From positions 1 through 64,000 of the forward strand of contig CANJLQ010000007.1 in assembly GCA_947475735.1 (NCBI GenBank): DNA of 64,000 bases, given 5' to 3'. Below, in pieces: positions 20,330 through 29,515 of this stretch. The DNA comes from Caulobacteraceae bacterium. GTDB lineage: Bacteria > Pseudomonadota > Alphaproteobacteria > Caulobacterales > Caulobacteraceae. The position numbers and the translations under genes were made by a program. Position 1 is the stretch's first letter; each line of letters starts with the position of its first letter. The notes under the pieces were generated by a model, which did no database searches, had not been told where the DNA came from, and worked only from the letters and a program-made list of their open reading frames with translations.

Positions 20330-20698
20330 GTGGCCCGTATCGCTGGCGTCAACATTCCGACCAACAAGCGCGTCGAAATCGCGCTTCAGTACATCCATGG
20401 CATCGGCCCGGCCGCCGCCAAGGACATCACCGGCAAGGTGGGCATCGAGCCCTCGCGCCGCGTGAACCAGCTGACCGACGCCGAAGTCCTGCAGATCCGC
20501 GAGACCATCGACAAGGATCACACCGTCGAGGGCGACCTGCGCCGCGAGACGTCGATGAACATCAAGCGCCTGATGGATCTGGCCTGCTATCGCGGCCTGC
20601 GTCACCGCAAGGGCCTGCCCGTCCGTGGTCAGCGCACCCACACCAACGCCCGCACCCGCAAGGGTCCCGCCAAGCCGATCGCCGGCAAGAAGAAGTAA
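20330..20698 (+). CDS. rpsM: 30S ribosomal protein S13
   Basis: S13 (122 aa), 30S head, contacts P-site tRNA and L5. Starts with GTG at 20330 ([20 protein letters not shown]), with a GGAG site 8 bases upstream; longer frames upstream add non-conserved residues. [25 protein letters not shown] is the conserved tail. First gene of the alpha operon here. Confidence 0.97.
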   Translation: MARIAGVNIPTNKRVEIALQYIHGIGPAAAKDITGKVGIEPSRRVNQLTDAEVLQIRETIDKDHTVEGDLRRETSMNIKRLMDLACYRGLRHRKGLPVRGQRTHTNARTRKGPAKPIAGKKK

Positions 20699-20707
20699 GA
20701 CAGACAC

Positions 20708-21097
20708 ATGGCCAAGGAACCGGGTCGCGTAAAGAAGCGCGAGCGCAAGAACATCACCTCGGGCGTCGCGCATGTGAATGCGTCGTTCAACAACACGATG
20801 ATCACGATCACCGATGCCCAGGGCAACGCGATCTCGTGGTCGTCGGCCGGCCACATGGGCTTCAAGGGTTCGCGCAAGTCGACGCCCTACGCCGCCCAGA
20901 TGGCCGCCGAAGACGCGGGCAAGAAGGCCCAGGAACACGGCGTCAAGACGCTGGAAGTCAACGTCTCGGGTCCGGGTTCCGGCCGCGAGTCCGCGCTCCG
21001 CGCGCTGCAGTCGGTCGGCCTGACCATCACCACCATCCGCGACGTCACGCCGATGCCGCACAACGGCTGCCGTCCGCCCAAGCGCCGTCGCGTCTAA
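20708..21097 (+). CDS. rpsK: 30S ribosomal protein S11
   Basis: S11 (129 aa), platform of the 30S subunit. [22 protein letters not shown] and the end [16 protein letters not shown] are diagnostic. Nine bases after rpsM. Confidence 0.97.
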   Translation: MAKEPGRVKKRERKNITSGVAHVNASFNNTMITITDAQGNAISWSSAGHMGFKGSRKSTPYAAQMAAEDAGKKAQEHGVKTLEVNVSGPGSGRESALRALQSVGLTITTIRDVTPMPHNGCRPPKRRRV

Positions 21098-21207
21098 GCG
21101 CCGCCTGAAGACGACCGCCGCCTCCATTCTCCGCCGGTTCGCCGCCCTGACGAGGGCAGTCCTTGTTCAAGGATCGGGCGAGCCGGCGACACTCGTTAGG
21201 GACACCT

Positions 21208-22227
21208 ATGATCGAACGTAACTGGCAAGAACTGATCCGTCCCGAGAAGCCGCAGATCGAGCTGGGCTCCGACGCCCAACGCAAGGCCCGCCTGGTGGCC
21301 GAGCCTCTCGAACGCGGTTTCGGTGTGACGCTCGGCAATGCCCTGCGCCGCGTGCTGCTGTCGTCGCTGCAAGGTGCCGCCGTGACCGCGATCCAGATCG
21401 ATGGCGTCGTGCACGAATTCTCGTCGCTGGAAGGCGTGCGCGAGGACGTCGTCGACATCGTGCTGAACATCAAGCAGCTGGCGCTGCGCATGCACGCCGA
21501 GGGCCCCAAGCGCATGACGCTGCGGGCCACCGGCCCGGGTGCCGTGACCGCCGGCCAGATCGACGTGCCGGCCGACATCGAGGTGCTGAACCCCGACCAC
21601 GTCATCTGCACTCTCGATGACGGCGCCTCGGTGCGCATGGAACTGACCGTTCAGAACGGCAAGGGCTATGTCGCGTCGGAGTTCAACCGTCCGGAAGACG
21701 CCCCGATCGGCCTGATCGCCGTCGACGCCCTGTATTCGCCGGTCAAGCGCGTCGCCTACCGGGTCGAGCCGACCCGTCAGGGCCAGTCGCTGGACTATGA
21801 CAAGCTGGTGCTGGAAGTCGAAACCAACGGTGCCGTGAGCCCTGTGGACGCCGTGGCCTATGCCTCGCGCATCCTGCAGGACCAGCTGCAGATCTTCATC
21901 ACCTTCGAAGAGCCCAAGAAGGCCGTCGAGGCCTCCGAAGGCAAGCCGGACCTGCCGTTCAACCCGGCCCTGCTGAAGAAGGTCGACGAGCTGGAACTGT
22001 CGGTCCGCTCGGCCAACTGCCTGAAGAACGACAACATCGTCTACATCGGCGACCTGATCCAGAAGACCGAGGGCGAGATGCTTCGCACCCCGAACTTCGG
22101 CCGCAAGTCGCTGAACGAGATCAAGGAAGTGCTGACCTCCATGGGTCTGTCGCTGGGCATGGACGTGCCCAACTGGCCCCCGGAGAACATCGAAGACCTG
22201 GCCAAGAAGTTCGACGACCAGATCTAG
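21208..22227 (+). CDS. rpoA: RNA polymerase alpha subunit
   Basis: Alpha (339 aa) dimerises to nucleate RNA polymerase assembly. ATG at 21208 ([18 protein letters not shown]) is the conserved start; an upstream ATG at 21163 in frame is not. The NTD holds [24 protein letters not shown]-type residues and the CTD helix-hairpin core ([23 protein letters not shown], then [18 protein letters not shown]) that binds UP elements and activators. Confidence 0.98.
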   Translation: MIERNWQELIRPEKPQIELGSDAQRKARLVAEPLERGFGVTLGNALRRVLLSSLQGAAVTAIQIDGVVHEFSSLEGVREDVVDIVLNIKQLALRMHAEGPKRMTLRATGPGAVTAGQIDVPADIEVLNPDHVICTLDDGASVRMELTVQNGKGYVASEFNRPEDAPIGLIAVDALYSPVKRVAYRVEPTRQGQSLDYDKLVLEVETNGAVSPVDAVAYASRILQDQLQIFITFEEPKKAVEASEGKPDLPFNPALLKKVDELELSVRSANCLKNDNIVYIGDLIQKTEGEMLRTPNFGRKSLNEIKEVLTSMGLSLGMDVPNWPPENIEDLAKKFDDQI

Positions 22228-22332
22228 TTTCAACCCTCCGCCCGGACCGATTTCGGTCATCGGAGCGGTTAGAATGAATGCGGTCAAAGGTCCCTGAAGA
22301 GGGAAACCCGGACCGGAGTAGGAGAGACCCCG

Positions 22333-22752
22333 ATGCGCCACGGCGCCGCCTATAGGAAGCTCGGCCGCACGGCCAGCCACCGGACCGCAATGTTCGCCAA
22401 CATGGCGGCCTCGTTGATCAAGCACGAGCAGATCACCACGACCCTGCCCAAGGCCAAGGAGCTTCGGCCCTTCGTCGAGAAGCTGGTCACGCTGGGCAAG
22501 AAGGGCGACCTGCACGCCCGTCGCCAGGCGATCAGCCATGTCCGCGACGTGACCCAGGTCGGCAAGCTGTTCGAGACGATCGGCCCGCGCTACGCCGACC
22601 GCAACGGCGGCTATATCCGCATCATGAAGGCCGGCTATCGCCACGGCGACAATGCCGCTATGGCCGTGATCGAGTTCGTCGACCGCGACACCTCGGCCAA
22701 GGGGCAGGACTCGGGCCCTGTCATGGCCTACGACGGCGACGACGAAGCCTAG
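22333..22752 (+). CDS. rplQ: 50S ribosomal protein L17
   Basis: L17 (139 aa), near the tunnel exit. [25 protein letters not shown] and the [24 protein letters not shown] segment are typical; a ~20-residue acidic tail follows. AGGAGAGA ribosome site. Last gene of the alpha operon, with a terminator 24 bases downstream. Confidence 0.97.
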   Translation: MRHGAAYRKLGRTASHRTAMFANMAASLIKHEQITTTLPKAKELRPFVEKLVTLGKKGDLHARRQAISHVRDVTQVGKLFETIGPRYADRNGGYIRIMKAGYRHGDNAAMAVIEFVDRDTSAKGQDSGPVMAYDGDDEA

Positions 22753-22776
22753 GCCTCGACAACCGTTGGATTTGAG

Positions 22777-22813
22777 AAGGGCGGCACGAGCGATCGGGCC
22801 GCCCTTTCTCTTT
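22777..22813 (+). terminator. Terminator of the alpha operon
   Basis: AAGGGCGGC (22777-22785) pairs perfectly with GCCGCCCTT (22798-22806), followed by TCTCTTT. It closes the ribosomal cluster after rplQ. Confidence 0.85.
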
Positions 22814-22839
22814 GCCCCGGCCCACGGCAAGCTGGGCTG

Positions 22840-23301
22840 ATGAGCCTCGACATCGTCCCTTACCGCCCGGACCATCACGCCGCCTGGATCGCGTTGAACG
22901 AATACTGGATTCTCGACGGCGGCTACGCCATCGAGGCCAAGGATCGCGTCGCGCTGGACGATCCCGAAGGGGCCATCCTGTCGAAGGGTGGGGTCATCTT
23001 CATCGTTGAGTGCAACGGACAGGCCGTGGGCTGCTGCTGCCTGATCGCCATGGCCGACGGCGGCTATGAGGTCGGCAAGATGGCCGTGGCGGTGGACGCT
23101 CAGGGCCTCGGGCTGGGTCGGCGACTGCTGGATGCGTGCGAGGCCCACGCCCGGTCCCGCGCAGCCCCCCGTCTCTATCTGGAAACCAACACCTCCCAGA
23201 CCCACGCGATCGCCCTCTACGAACGGTTCGGGTTCGTCGATCTGCCGCCGCAGCCGTCTCCCTATGCGCGGTGCAACTGCTGGATGGAGAAGCGCCTGTG
23301 A
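22840..23301 (+). CDS. GNAT-family N-acetyltransferase
   Basis: A 153-residue acetyltransferase. The acetyl-CoA motif A is visible as KMAVAVDAQGLGLGRRLLDACEAHAR (V-x5-QGxGxGRxLL), followed by LYLETNTSQTHAIALYERFGF, the typical beta-5/alpha-4 part. Substrate unknown. Its stop overlaps the GTG start of the next gene by 4 bases (GTGA), so both are probably translated together. Confidence 0.85.
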   Translation: MSLDIVPYRPDHHAAWIALNEYWILDGGYAIEAKDRVALDDPEGAILSKGGVIFIVECNGQAVGCCCLIAMADGGYEVGKMAVAVDAQGLGLGRRLLDACEAHARSRAAPRLYLETNTSQTHAIALYERFGFVDLPPQPSPYARCNCWMEKRL

Positions 23302-23951
23302 GCGACCTCGTTCTGTATAGCCATCCGTTCTCGTCCTACTGCCAGAAGGCCATCGTCGCGTTCTATGAGAAGGACCTGCCGTTCACGCAGCGGATGCTGG
23401 AGGACGACGGCGCAATGGATGAGCTGAAGGCGGTCTGGCCCTTCGGCCAATTTCCCATCCTGAAGCAAGGCGGGCGGACCTTCGCGGAGACCTCGATCAT
23501 CATCGAGCGGCTGGACCAGATCTCGCCGGCGACGCCGATGATCCCCGCCGATCCGGAGCAGGCGCTGGAGGTCCGGTTCATGGACCGGGTGTTCGACAAC
23601 CACCTGCAGGCCAACCAGCAGCGCATCATCTACAACGCCCTGCGACCCGAGGCCGACCGTGATGCGATCGCCGACCGTGAGGCGCGGGCCAAGCTGGAGA
23701 CCGCCTACGCCTGGCTGGACGGCGTGATGGCGAACAGGACATGGGCCGCAGGCGAGAGGTTCAGCCTGGCCGACTGCGGGGCCGCGCCGGGACTGTTGTA
23801 CGCCCATTGGACCCACCCGATCCCGGACCGGTTCGAGCACCTGTGGGCCTATCGTCGGCGGCTGCTGGCGCGGCCGAGCTATGCCCGGGCGCGCGAAGAG
23901 GCCCGGCCGTATCGCGACTATTTTCCGTTGGGCGCTCCGGCTGAGGACTGA
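23298..23951 (+). CDS. Glutathione S-transferase family protein
   Basis: A 217-residue GST-fold protein. The N-terminal thioredoxin-like half contains LYSHPFSSYCQKAIVAFYEKDLPF, the cis-proline segment FGQFPILKQGGRTFAETSIIIERL with the E-T/S glutathione contact; the all-helical half ends with FSLADCGAAPGLLYAHW. GTG at 23298 overlaps the GNAT stop; a longer frame upstream lies inside the GNAT gene and was discarded. Detoxification or stress role is general for the family. Confidence 0.85.
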   Translation: MSDLVLYSHPFSSYCQKAIVAFYEKDLPFTQRMLEDDGAMDELKAVWPFGQFPILKQGGRTFAETSIIIERLDQISPATPMIPADPEQALEVRFMDRVFDNHLQANQQRIIYNALRPEADRDAIADREARAKLETAYAWLDGVMANRTWAAGERFSLADCGAAPGLLYAHWTHPIPDRFEHLWAYRRRLLARPSYARAREEARPYRDYFPLGAPAED

Positions 23952-24076
23952 CGCCAGCTTGGCCGTTGCATAACAACGACTCCGGACGAAAATTCGTGTT
24001 TCGGGAGACAATCGCCCTTGGGAGACTCCGGCGGTCGGGCCTAGCTTGACTGCACAACAACCTCAGGAGGGGCGTT

Positions 24077-26473
24077 ATGCGTAGGGTTTCAGGCTTCAAG
24101 AGCGTTAGGGCGAAACTGTTGTCGGCGAGCTGCGCAGTGGCGCTGTTCGCCCCGGCCGGCGCGGTCCTGGCCCAGGATGGGCAGGACGCGACGAACCTGG
24201 ACGAGATCATCGTCACCGGCACCAAGCGTGACTCGACGATCCAGGACGTGCCGTTCTCGATCAACGCCCAGACGCAGGAGGACATCCAGCGGTCCGGTGC
24301 CGTGACGCTGGAGGATCTGTCGCGCAACGTGGCGGGTCTCTCGATCCAGAACCTTGGACCGGGCCAGAGCCAGGTCTCGATCCGCGGCGTCTCGGCCGGT
24401 CAGGTCGTTCGGGACCAGCCGGGCGTCAAGGAGCAGGTCGGCGTTTATCTGGACGAGAGCGTGATCTCGCTGTCGCTGTTCACGCCGGACCTCGATCTGT
24501 TCGACCTGAACCGCGTCGAGACCCTGCGCGGGCCGCAGGGCACGCTGTTCGGCTCCGGCTCGGTCGGCGGCACCGTGCGCTACATCACCAATCAGCCGAC
24601 CCTGGGCGGTCCGGTCGAAGGCACGGTCGAGTTCAACATCAACGGCGTCGATGGCGACGACTTCGGCGGGCACGCCAAGGGTGCGATCAACATCCCCCTG
24701 TCCGACACCGTCGCCGTTCGCGCCGTCGGCTACTACACGGACTACGCGGGCTTCATCGATTCTCGCCGCGAAGGCGGAGCGGTGCGCGACAACGTCAATG
24801 GCGGGAGCCGTCGCGGCGGCCGCCTGGCCCTGTTGTTCCAACCGTCCGACACGGTCTCGATCACGCCCCGCGTCGTCTATCAGAAGATCGAAACGAACGG
24901 GTTCAACCGGCAGGAGGTGTTCAACCTCTACGCCAATCCGTTCACGACGACCCGGGCCCCGGTGACCCTGGACGAGCGCGAACAGTTCCTGCTCCTGGAC
25001 GAGGGCTTCGAGGACGAGACCTTCCTGGCCGACCTGACGGCCTCGTTCGACCTGGGCGCAGTCGAGCTGACCTCGGTGACCAGCTACATCGACCGGGACA
25101 TCCTGGTCAGCCGCGACGCCAGCGCCCTGACGGGTTCGGTGTCGGTGGATCTGGGCTTCCCGGCCTCGGCCGTGCTGTTGCCGTCGAACCTTCTGGATAC
25201 CACCCAGCTGGAGCAGTTCAGCCAGGAGGCCCGCCTGTCGTCCACCAGCGACGGGCCGTTCCAGTGGCTGGTCGGCGTCTTCTACTCGCAGGTCGACCGG
25301 GTCTATCAGCAGGTCCTGCCGACGCCTGGCTACGACGCCGCGACCGACGCCCGCCTGGGCGCCGGCACTTCGGCCTCGGTGCGGAACGGCTTCGGCCCCA
25401 ACTCGCCCTACAACGCCCTGCTGCCCTACGACATCGAGCAGACGGCCGTGTTCGGCGAGGCCAGCTATGACTTCGGTCAGCTGACCGTCACGGCGGGCGG
25501 ACGCTTCTACGACTTCTCGGAGACGCGCAGCTTCACCTCCGGCGGCCTGTTCGCCAATGGCGATCGCCGCACCGACACGACCGAGTCCGACGGTTTCACG
25601 CCCCGGATCCTGGTCAGCTACGAGGCGTCGGACAAAGTCACCTTCAACGCCCAGGCGGCTCAGGGCTTCCGGCTCGGCGGTGTCAACGACCCGCTGAACA
25701 TCCCGCTGTGCTCGCCGGCCGACGCCGCCATCTTCGGCGGGTTCCAGACCTATGACGACGAGACCCTGTGGAACTATGAGGCGGGAGTGAAGTCGCGGTT
25801 CGGCAAGGTCACGCTGAACTCGGCGGTGTTCTACACCGACATCGAGAACCTGCAGACGACGCTGGACGCCGGATCGTGCTCGTCGCGCGTGGTGTTCAAC
25901 GTGCCGTCGGCGCACACGGCGGGCATCGAGCTGGAACTGTCGACCTTGCTGACCGACAACCTGGAAGTCGGCTTCTCGGGCAGCTTCGTCGAGGCCGAGT
26001 TCGACTCGACTGTGCGCGACGGCACGGGCGCGGTCATCGGCGGGATCCGCGAAGGCAACCGCCTGCCGTCGGTGCCGGAACTGCAGCTGTCGCTGAACGC
26101 CACCTACAGCTTCACCATGCTGAGTGGGCTGCCGGCCTATATCAACGCCTCGTTCCAGCACGTCGGCAGCCGTTACACCCAGGCCAGCGACCAGGAGAAC
26201 AACCCGCGCTCGTTCGTGTCGGGCCTGGCGTTCGGCGGGGCGACCGGAACGCGTGCGACGGTCGTGGACCTGGAACTGCCCAGCTATGAGCTGTTCAATC
26301 TCTCGGGCGGTCTGGAGTTCGACAATGGCGTCGAGGCGATCCTCTACGTCAACAATCTGTTCGACGAGAACCCGTTGCTGTCGTTCGACCGTGAGCGCGG
26401 CGGCCGGGCGCGACTGGCCTATACGGTCGGGACGCCGCGGACCGTGGGACTGACGCTGCGCCGCTCGTTCTGA
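24077..26473 (+). CDS. TonB-dependent outer-membrane receptor
   Basis: A 798-residue receptor that imports a ligand (siderophore, vitamin, sugar or peptide; not determined) across the outer membrane. Signal peptide to about residue 32 (AVLAQ); TonB-box-like LDEIIVTGTKRD; plug domain with VSIRGVSAGQ and VETLRGPQGTLFGSGSVGGTVRYIT; then a 22-strand barrel region ending in LRRSF with the terminal Phe. A very good ribosome site (AGGAGGGG, 6 bases before ATG). It is monocistronic, followed by a terminator at 26492, and faces a LysR gene further downstream. Confidence 0.93.
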   Translation: MRRVSGFKSVRAKLLSASCAVALFAPAGAVLAQDGQDATNLDEIIVTGTKRDSTIQDVPFSINAQTQEDIQRSGAVTLEDLSRNVAGLSIQNLGPGQSQVSIRGVSAGQVVRDQPGVKEQVGVYLDESVISLSLFTPDLDLFDLNRVETLRGPQGTLFGSGSVGGTVRYITNQPTLGGPVEGTVEFNINGVDGDDFGGHAKGAINIPLSDTVAVRAVGYYTDYAGFIDSRREGGAVRDNVNGGSRRGGRLALLFQPSDTVSITPRVVYQKIETNGFNRQEVFNLYANPFTTTRAPVTLDEREQFLLLDEGFEDETFLADLTASFDLGAVELTSVTSYIDRDILVSRDASALTGSVSVDLGFPASAVLLPSNLLDTTQLEQFSQEARLSSTSDGPFQWLVGVFYSQVDRVYQQVLPTPGYDAATDARLGAGTSASVRNGFGPNSPYNALLPYDIEQTAVFGEASYDFGQLTVTAGGRFYDFSETRSFTSGGLFANGDRRTDTTESDGFTPRILVSYEASDKVTFNAQAAQGFRLGGVNDPLNIPLCSPADAAIFGGFQTYDDETLWNYEAGVKSRFGKVTLNSAVFYTDIENLQTTLDAGSCSSRVVFNVPSAHTAGIELELSTLLTDNLEVGFSGSFVEAEFDSTVRDGTGAVIGGIREGNRLPSVPELQLSLNATYSFTMLSGLPAYINASFQHVGSRYTQASDQENNPRSFVSGLAFGGATGTRATVVDLELPSYELFNLSGGLEFDNGVEAILYVNNLFDENPLLSFDRERGGRARLAYTVGTPRTVGLTLRRSF

Positions 26474-26491
26474 GTTCAGCGTCCGAACGAT

Positions 26492-26531
26492 AAGGGGCCG
26501 GTCCGCCGAGAGGCGGGCCGGCCCTTCCTTT
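26492..26531. terminator. Terminator after the TonB receptor
   Basis: AAGGGGCCGGTCCGCC (26492-26507) pairs with GGCGGGCCGGCCCTT (26512-26526) with one bulged G and one G-U pair; CCTTTA follows. On the minus strand it would follow the small membrane-protein ORF, so it may serve both directions. Confidence 0.8.
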
Positions 26532-26649
26532 AGGGCCTCAGCGCGCAGTAGAGCACGGCCGCCCAGATCGTAGCCGCGCACAGACCGTAAAGAATGCGGT
26601 CCCAGAGCGTGCGGCGGGGCGGCGGGGGAGGGCGGTCGAACAGCGGCAT
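26530..26649 (-). CDS. Putative small single-pass membrane protein (39 aa)
   Basis: A 39-residue frame, ATG at 26647-26649, TAA at 26530-26532. MPLFDRPPPPPRRTLWDRIL is a proline/arginine-rich cytoplasmic head, followed by a hydrophobic helix LYGLCAATIWAAVLYCAL. The layout (positive head, one membrane span, very short tail) is what small inner-membrane proteins look like. No clear ribosome site is seen, which lowers confidence. It runs toward the TonB receptor terminator. Confidence 0.45.
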   Translation of the reverse strand: MPLFDRPPPPPRRTLWDRILYGLCAATIWAAVLYCALRP

Positions 26650-26722
26650 CGATCAGCTTGAAGCGCGATTGCCTCACCGTCGAAATCGATTAAACCGGAC
26701 CTGCTCTGTGAGCTGGGATCAC

Positions 26723-27637
26723 ATGAAGTCCTCCGCGCCGCCGCCGCTGAACGCTCTTCGCGCCTTCGAGGCCTTCGCGCGGCATGGGGCGATGACGGCC
26801 GCGGCGGCCGAGCTGTGCGTGACCCACGGCGCGGTCAGTCGCCAGGTCGCGGCGCTGCAGGCGCATCTGGGCGTCGCCCTGGTGACCGGGCCGCGGCACC
26901 GCTTGGTGCTGACCCCCGCCGGGGCCGAGCTGGCGCAGAGCCTGACGGGGGCTTTCGGTACCATCGCCAAGGCGGTGTTGAAGGCGCGGGGCGATGCCCG
27001 CCGCGAGATCGAGATATCCTGCCTCGGTACCTTTGCCCTGAAATGGCTGATTCCTCGCTTGCAGGGGTTTCTGGATGCTCACCCCGAGGTGCGGGTGCGG
27101 ATGTCCGAAAGCTATGCGGCGGTCGATTTCCGGCGCGAGCGGTTCGACGGCGCGATCCGCATCCTGGACCCCGGTCCGGTGCCCAAAGGCATGGAGGTGA
27201 CGCCCTTCCTGCGCAACCATCAGGGGCCGGTCGCGGCCCCCCATCTGACGCCTCCCGGCCAGACCTTCGAGGCGTTCGCCGCCCTGCCGCGACTGAGCGC
27301 CGCGACCTTTCGCGAGAGCTGGCGGGTCTGGAGCGAGCTGGTCGGGCGAGCTCTGCCGCCGGCCTCGGTCGAGCGCGAGTTCGGGCACAATCACTCGATG
27401 ATCGAGGCGGCGGCATCTGGGATGGGCGTGGCCATCGCCCCGTGGACCTTCGTCGCGCCGGAGATCGCGGCCGGGCGGCTGGTGGCGCCGTACGGGTTCG
27501 CCGAGCGGTCCTCGCGAATCGTGTTTCTGCGACCGGCCGGACGACCGGACGCCTCGGTCGACGCCTTCCGCGACTGGCTGGTGGCCGAGGGAGAGGCCAG
27601 TCCTGTGCCTATTCCTTCGACAAATCCTGTCGGCTGA
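26723..27637 (+). CDS. LysR-type transcriptional regulator (GcvA-like)
   Basis: A 304-residue regulator. The winged helix-turn-helix spans about residues 8-68 (LNALRAFEAFARHGAMTAAA, ELCVTHGAVSRQVAALQ, LVLTPAGAEL), followed by the effector domain starting at EISCLGTFALKWLIPRL, as in GcvA/AmpR relatives. ATG at 26723 gives family length; an upstream in-frame start at 26594 precedes the family's N-terminus. The target is unknown; it does not have the usual divergent partner, and its 3' end overlaps the ABC permease gene on the other strand by 29 bases. Confidence 0.88.
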   Translation: MKSSAPPPLNALRAFEAFARHGAMTAAAAELCVTHGAVSRQVAALQAHLGVALVTGPRHRLVLTPAGAELAQSLTGAFGTIAKAVLKARGDARREIEISCLGTFALKWLIPRLQGFLDAHPEVRVRMSESYAAVDFRRERFDGAIRILDPGPVPKGMEVTPFLRNHQGPVAAPHLTPPGQTFEAFAALPRLSAATFRESWRVWSELVGRALPPASVEREFGHNHSMIEAAASGMGVAIAPWTFVAPEIAAGRLVAPYGFAERSSRIVFLRPAGRPDASVDAFRDWLVAEGEASPVPIPSTNPVG

Positions 27638-28487
27638 ACCAGGCCAGGGCCGCGCCCAGCGGCGCGATCGTCCATAGCGCGAGGCTGAGCATGGCCTTTC
27701 CCGCGACCCCGTCCGGCGCGCCGGCGGCCTGGGGCCCACCCTGGGCGAGCAGCTTGAGGGTGTCGTGGGCCAGACCCGGGATCAGCAGCTGGGCCTGCAG
27801 GTCGCCGACGTTCCAGCCCAGCAGGGGCAGGCTCTGCATCAGGAAGAACTGGCCAATGGCGACTACCATCGGCACGAACAAGGTGGCCAGAAGGGACCGG
27901 GTCACGATGGCCGCCAGCAGTCCGATCATGCTGAACTGCATGACGCGGGTGACGGTTACGGCGACCAGGCTGGCCAGCTGACCCGCGCGCTCGCCGTCGA
28001 AGGTGAACGTCAGCGGTCGCTCGAAGATCGCGGCCTTGATCAGTTCGCCGATCAGGCCGAACGCCAGCCAGGTAACCAGCGCCGCCAGCACCACGCCGAA
28101 CACCAGGACGACCTTGCCCAGCACCAGGTTGATCCGGCTGTTCCGGGCGGTCGTCAGTCGCCAGGTCTCCCAGCGGTAATCGCCGGCATAGATGATCGCC
28201 GCGCCGATCAGGACGAACAGCATGACGATGGGATTGGCGAAGTCGGAGGCCTGGGACAGCAGGCTCTGACCGAGGTCGATCGGACCGGACGCGGCCAGGG
28301 GACCGCCCTCGGCCGTCAGCTCCGGCGGCAGGTTGGCGGCCATTTCGGCCATGCGTGCCTTGGTAAAGAACTGCACCGCCGTGCCGATGGCCAGGAACAG
28401 CGCCGGCACGAACAGGATCGACCAGACCACGGCCATGCGGTTCCTGGCGAACCGGTAGGTCTCGGAGCGGATGGCGTCAGCGAGCAT
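27609..28487 (-). CDS. ABC-2 type transporter permease
   Basis: A 292-residue inner-membrane protein with about six hydrophobic spans (first at residues ~18-35, VVWSILFVPALFLAIGTAVQFF; others around FANPIVMLFVLIGAAIIYAG, VVLVFGVVLAALVTWLAFGLIG and MQFSMIGLLAAIVTRSLLATLF). The motif YRWETWRLTTARNSRINLVLGK is common in ABC-2 permeases of the NatB/BcrB type. Its start overlaps the stop of the ATPase gene by 11 bases. The pair probably exports a drug, lipid or peptide; direction and substrate are inferred from family only. Confidence 0.85.
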   Translation of the reverse strand: MLADAIRSETYRFARNRMAVVWSILFVPALFLAIGTAVQFFTKARMAEMAANLPPELTAEGGPLAASGPIDLGQSLLSQASDFANPIVMLFVLIGAAIIYAGDYRWETWRLTTARNSRINLVLGKVVLVFGVVLAALVTWLAFGLIGELIKAAIFERPLTFTFDGERAGQLASLVAVTVTRVMQFSMIGLLAAIVTRSLLATLFVPMVVAIGQFFLMQSLPLLGWNVGDLQAQLLIPGLAHDTLKLLAQGGPQAAGAPDGVAGKAMLSLALWTIAPLGAALAWFSRQDLSKE

Positions 28488-29418
28488 GGCCCACCTCCTG
28501 AGTGATCTTCTCCGGGTGCTGGATGGAGCCCGTCTCGGTCATGAAGACGCTTTCCAGGTCTGCGCCGACCCAGCGCGCCTCGTCGATGTCCACGCCGGCC
28601 TCGATCAGGGCCCGCAGCAGGGCCGGGGCCTCGGGCCGGGGCAGGGCGGCCATGACGGCGTCGCCTTCCAGCGAGCCGTGGGCGCCGGGCAAGGCGGCGA
28701 TGACTTCCAGCGTCTTGGAGATCGGCGTGACCGACAGGCGCAAGCGTTCGCCGTCCGAGGTCAGGTCACTGACCGCGCCCTCGCGGACCAGCTTGCCCCG
28801 GTTCAGGATGGCGACGCGGTCGCAGACGCGTTGAACCTCGAGCAGCTGGTGGCTGGCCAGGATCACGGTGATGCCGTCGCGCTCGGCCAGCGATCGGATC
28901 AGGGCGCGCATCTCCTGGATGCCGGGCGGATCCATCCCGCTGGTCGGTTCGTCCAGGATGACCAGCTCGGGCTCCGTGATCAGGGCGGCGGCCACGCCGA
29001 GCCGCTGCAGCATGCCGACCGAGAAGCCCCGCACCTTGCGGTCGGCGGCCTCGGCAAGGCCCACCCGTTCCAGCCAACCGGAGACGCGGGCGGCGTCAGA
29101 TCTCAGCCCGTGGGCGGCCGACAGCCACTCCAGCACCTGTCGCGCGGTCATGAAGGGGGGAAAGCGCGGCGTCTCGATCATGGAGCCCATGCGGCGCGAC
29201 GCGGCGACGTCGCCGATGCGGCCACCCATCACCGTCGCCTCGCCGTCCGAGGGACGGATCAGGCCCAGAAGAATGCGAAACAGCGTCGACTTGCCCGCGC
29301 CATTGGGGCCGAGGACGCCGTAGACACCCCCGCGCGGGATGGTCAGGCTGAGGCCGTCCAGCGCCCGCACCGACCCATAGGTCTTGGTCAGGCCGCGCGT
29401 TTCGATCACCGAGGTCAT
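28477..29418 (-). CDS. ABC transporter ATP-binding protein
   Basis: A 313-residue ATPase of the CcmA/NatA-like exporter group. Walker A GPNGAGKST (residues 37-45), signature GFSVGMLQRLG (a variant of LSGGQ), Walker B LVILDEPTSGMDP and the switch histidine in ASHQLLE are all present. It precedes and overlaps the permease gene. The C-terminal ~85 residues form the extra domain common in this group. ATG at 29418; the ENPP-like gene runs divergently from a 97-base gap. Confidence 0.92.
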   Translation of the reverse strand: MTSVIETRGLTKTYGSVRALDGLSLTIPRGGVYGVLGPNGAGKSTLFRILLGLIRPSDGEATVMGGRIGDVAASRRMGSMIETPRFPPFMTARQVLEWLSAAHGLRSDAARVSGWLERVGLAEAADRKVRGFSVGMLQRLGVAAALITEPELVILDEPTSGMDPPGIQEMRALIRSLAERDGITVILASHQLLEVQRVCDRVAILNRGKLVREGAVSDLTSDGERLRLSVTPISKTLEVIAALPGAHGSLEGDAVMAALPRPEAPALLRALIEAGVDIDEARWVGADLESVFMTETGSIQHPEKITQEVGHAR

Positions 29419-29515
29419 GCGGCGACCTTGGCGGCGGCAAGAGGTCCCGACAAGCCGTCGCGAGGCCGTCGCGGATTAAGATTATGCAACCTCGGACCCC
29501 CGCCGGAGCCTGCGA

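Noticed and set aside
23964-23978. CGTTG-CATAA-CAACG palindrome before the TonB receptor at 24077
   Set aside because: Arms are only five bases; at this size chance occurrence is likely, and no second copy is seen upstream of the other receptor.
24089-26677. Long open frame (862 codons) on the minus strand opposite the TonB receptor
   Set aside because: It mirrors the receptor gene, has no family features, and long antisense frames are expected where third codon positions are almost all G or C. The same applies to long antisense frames at 17693-19696, 21196-23205, 55747-57564 and 29096-31033.
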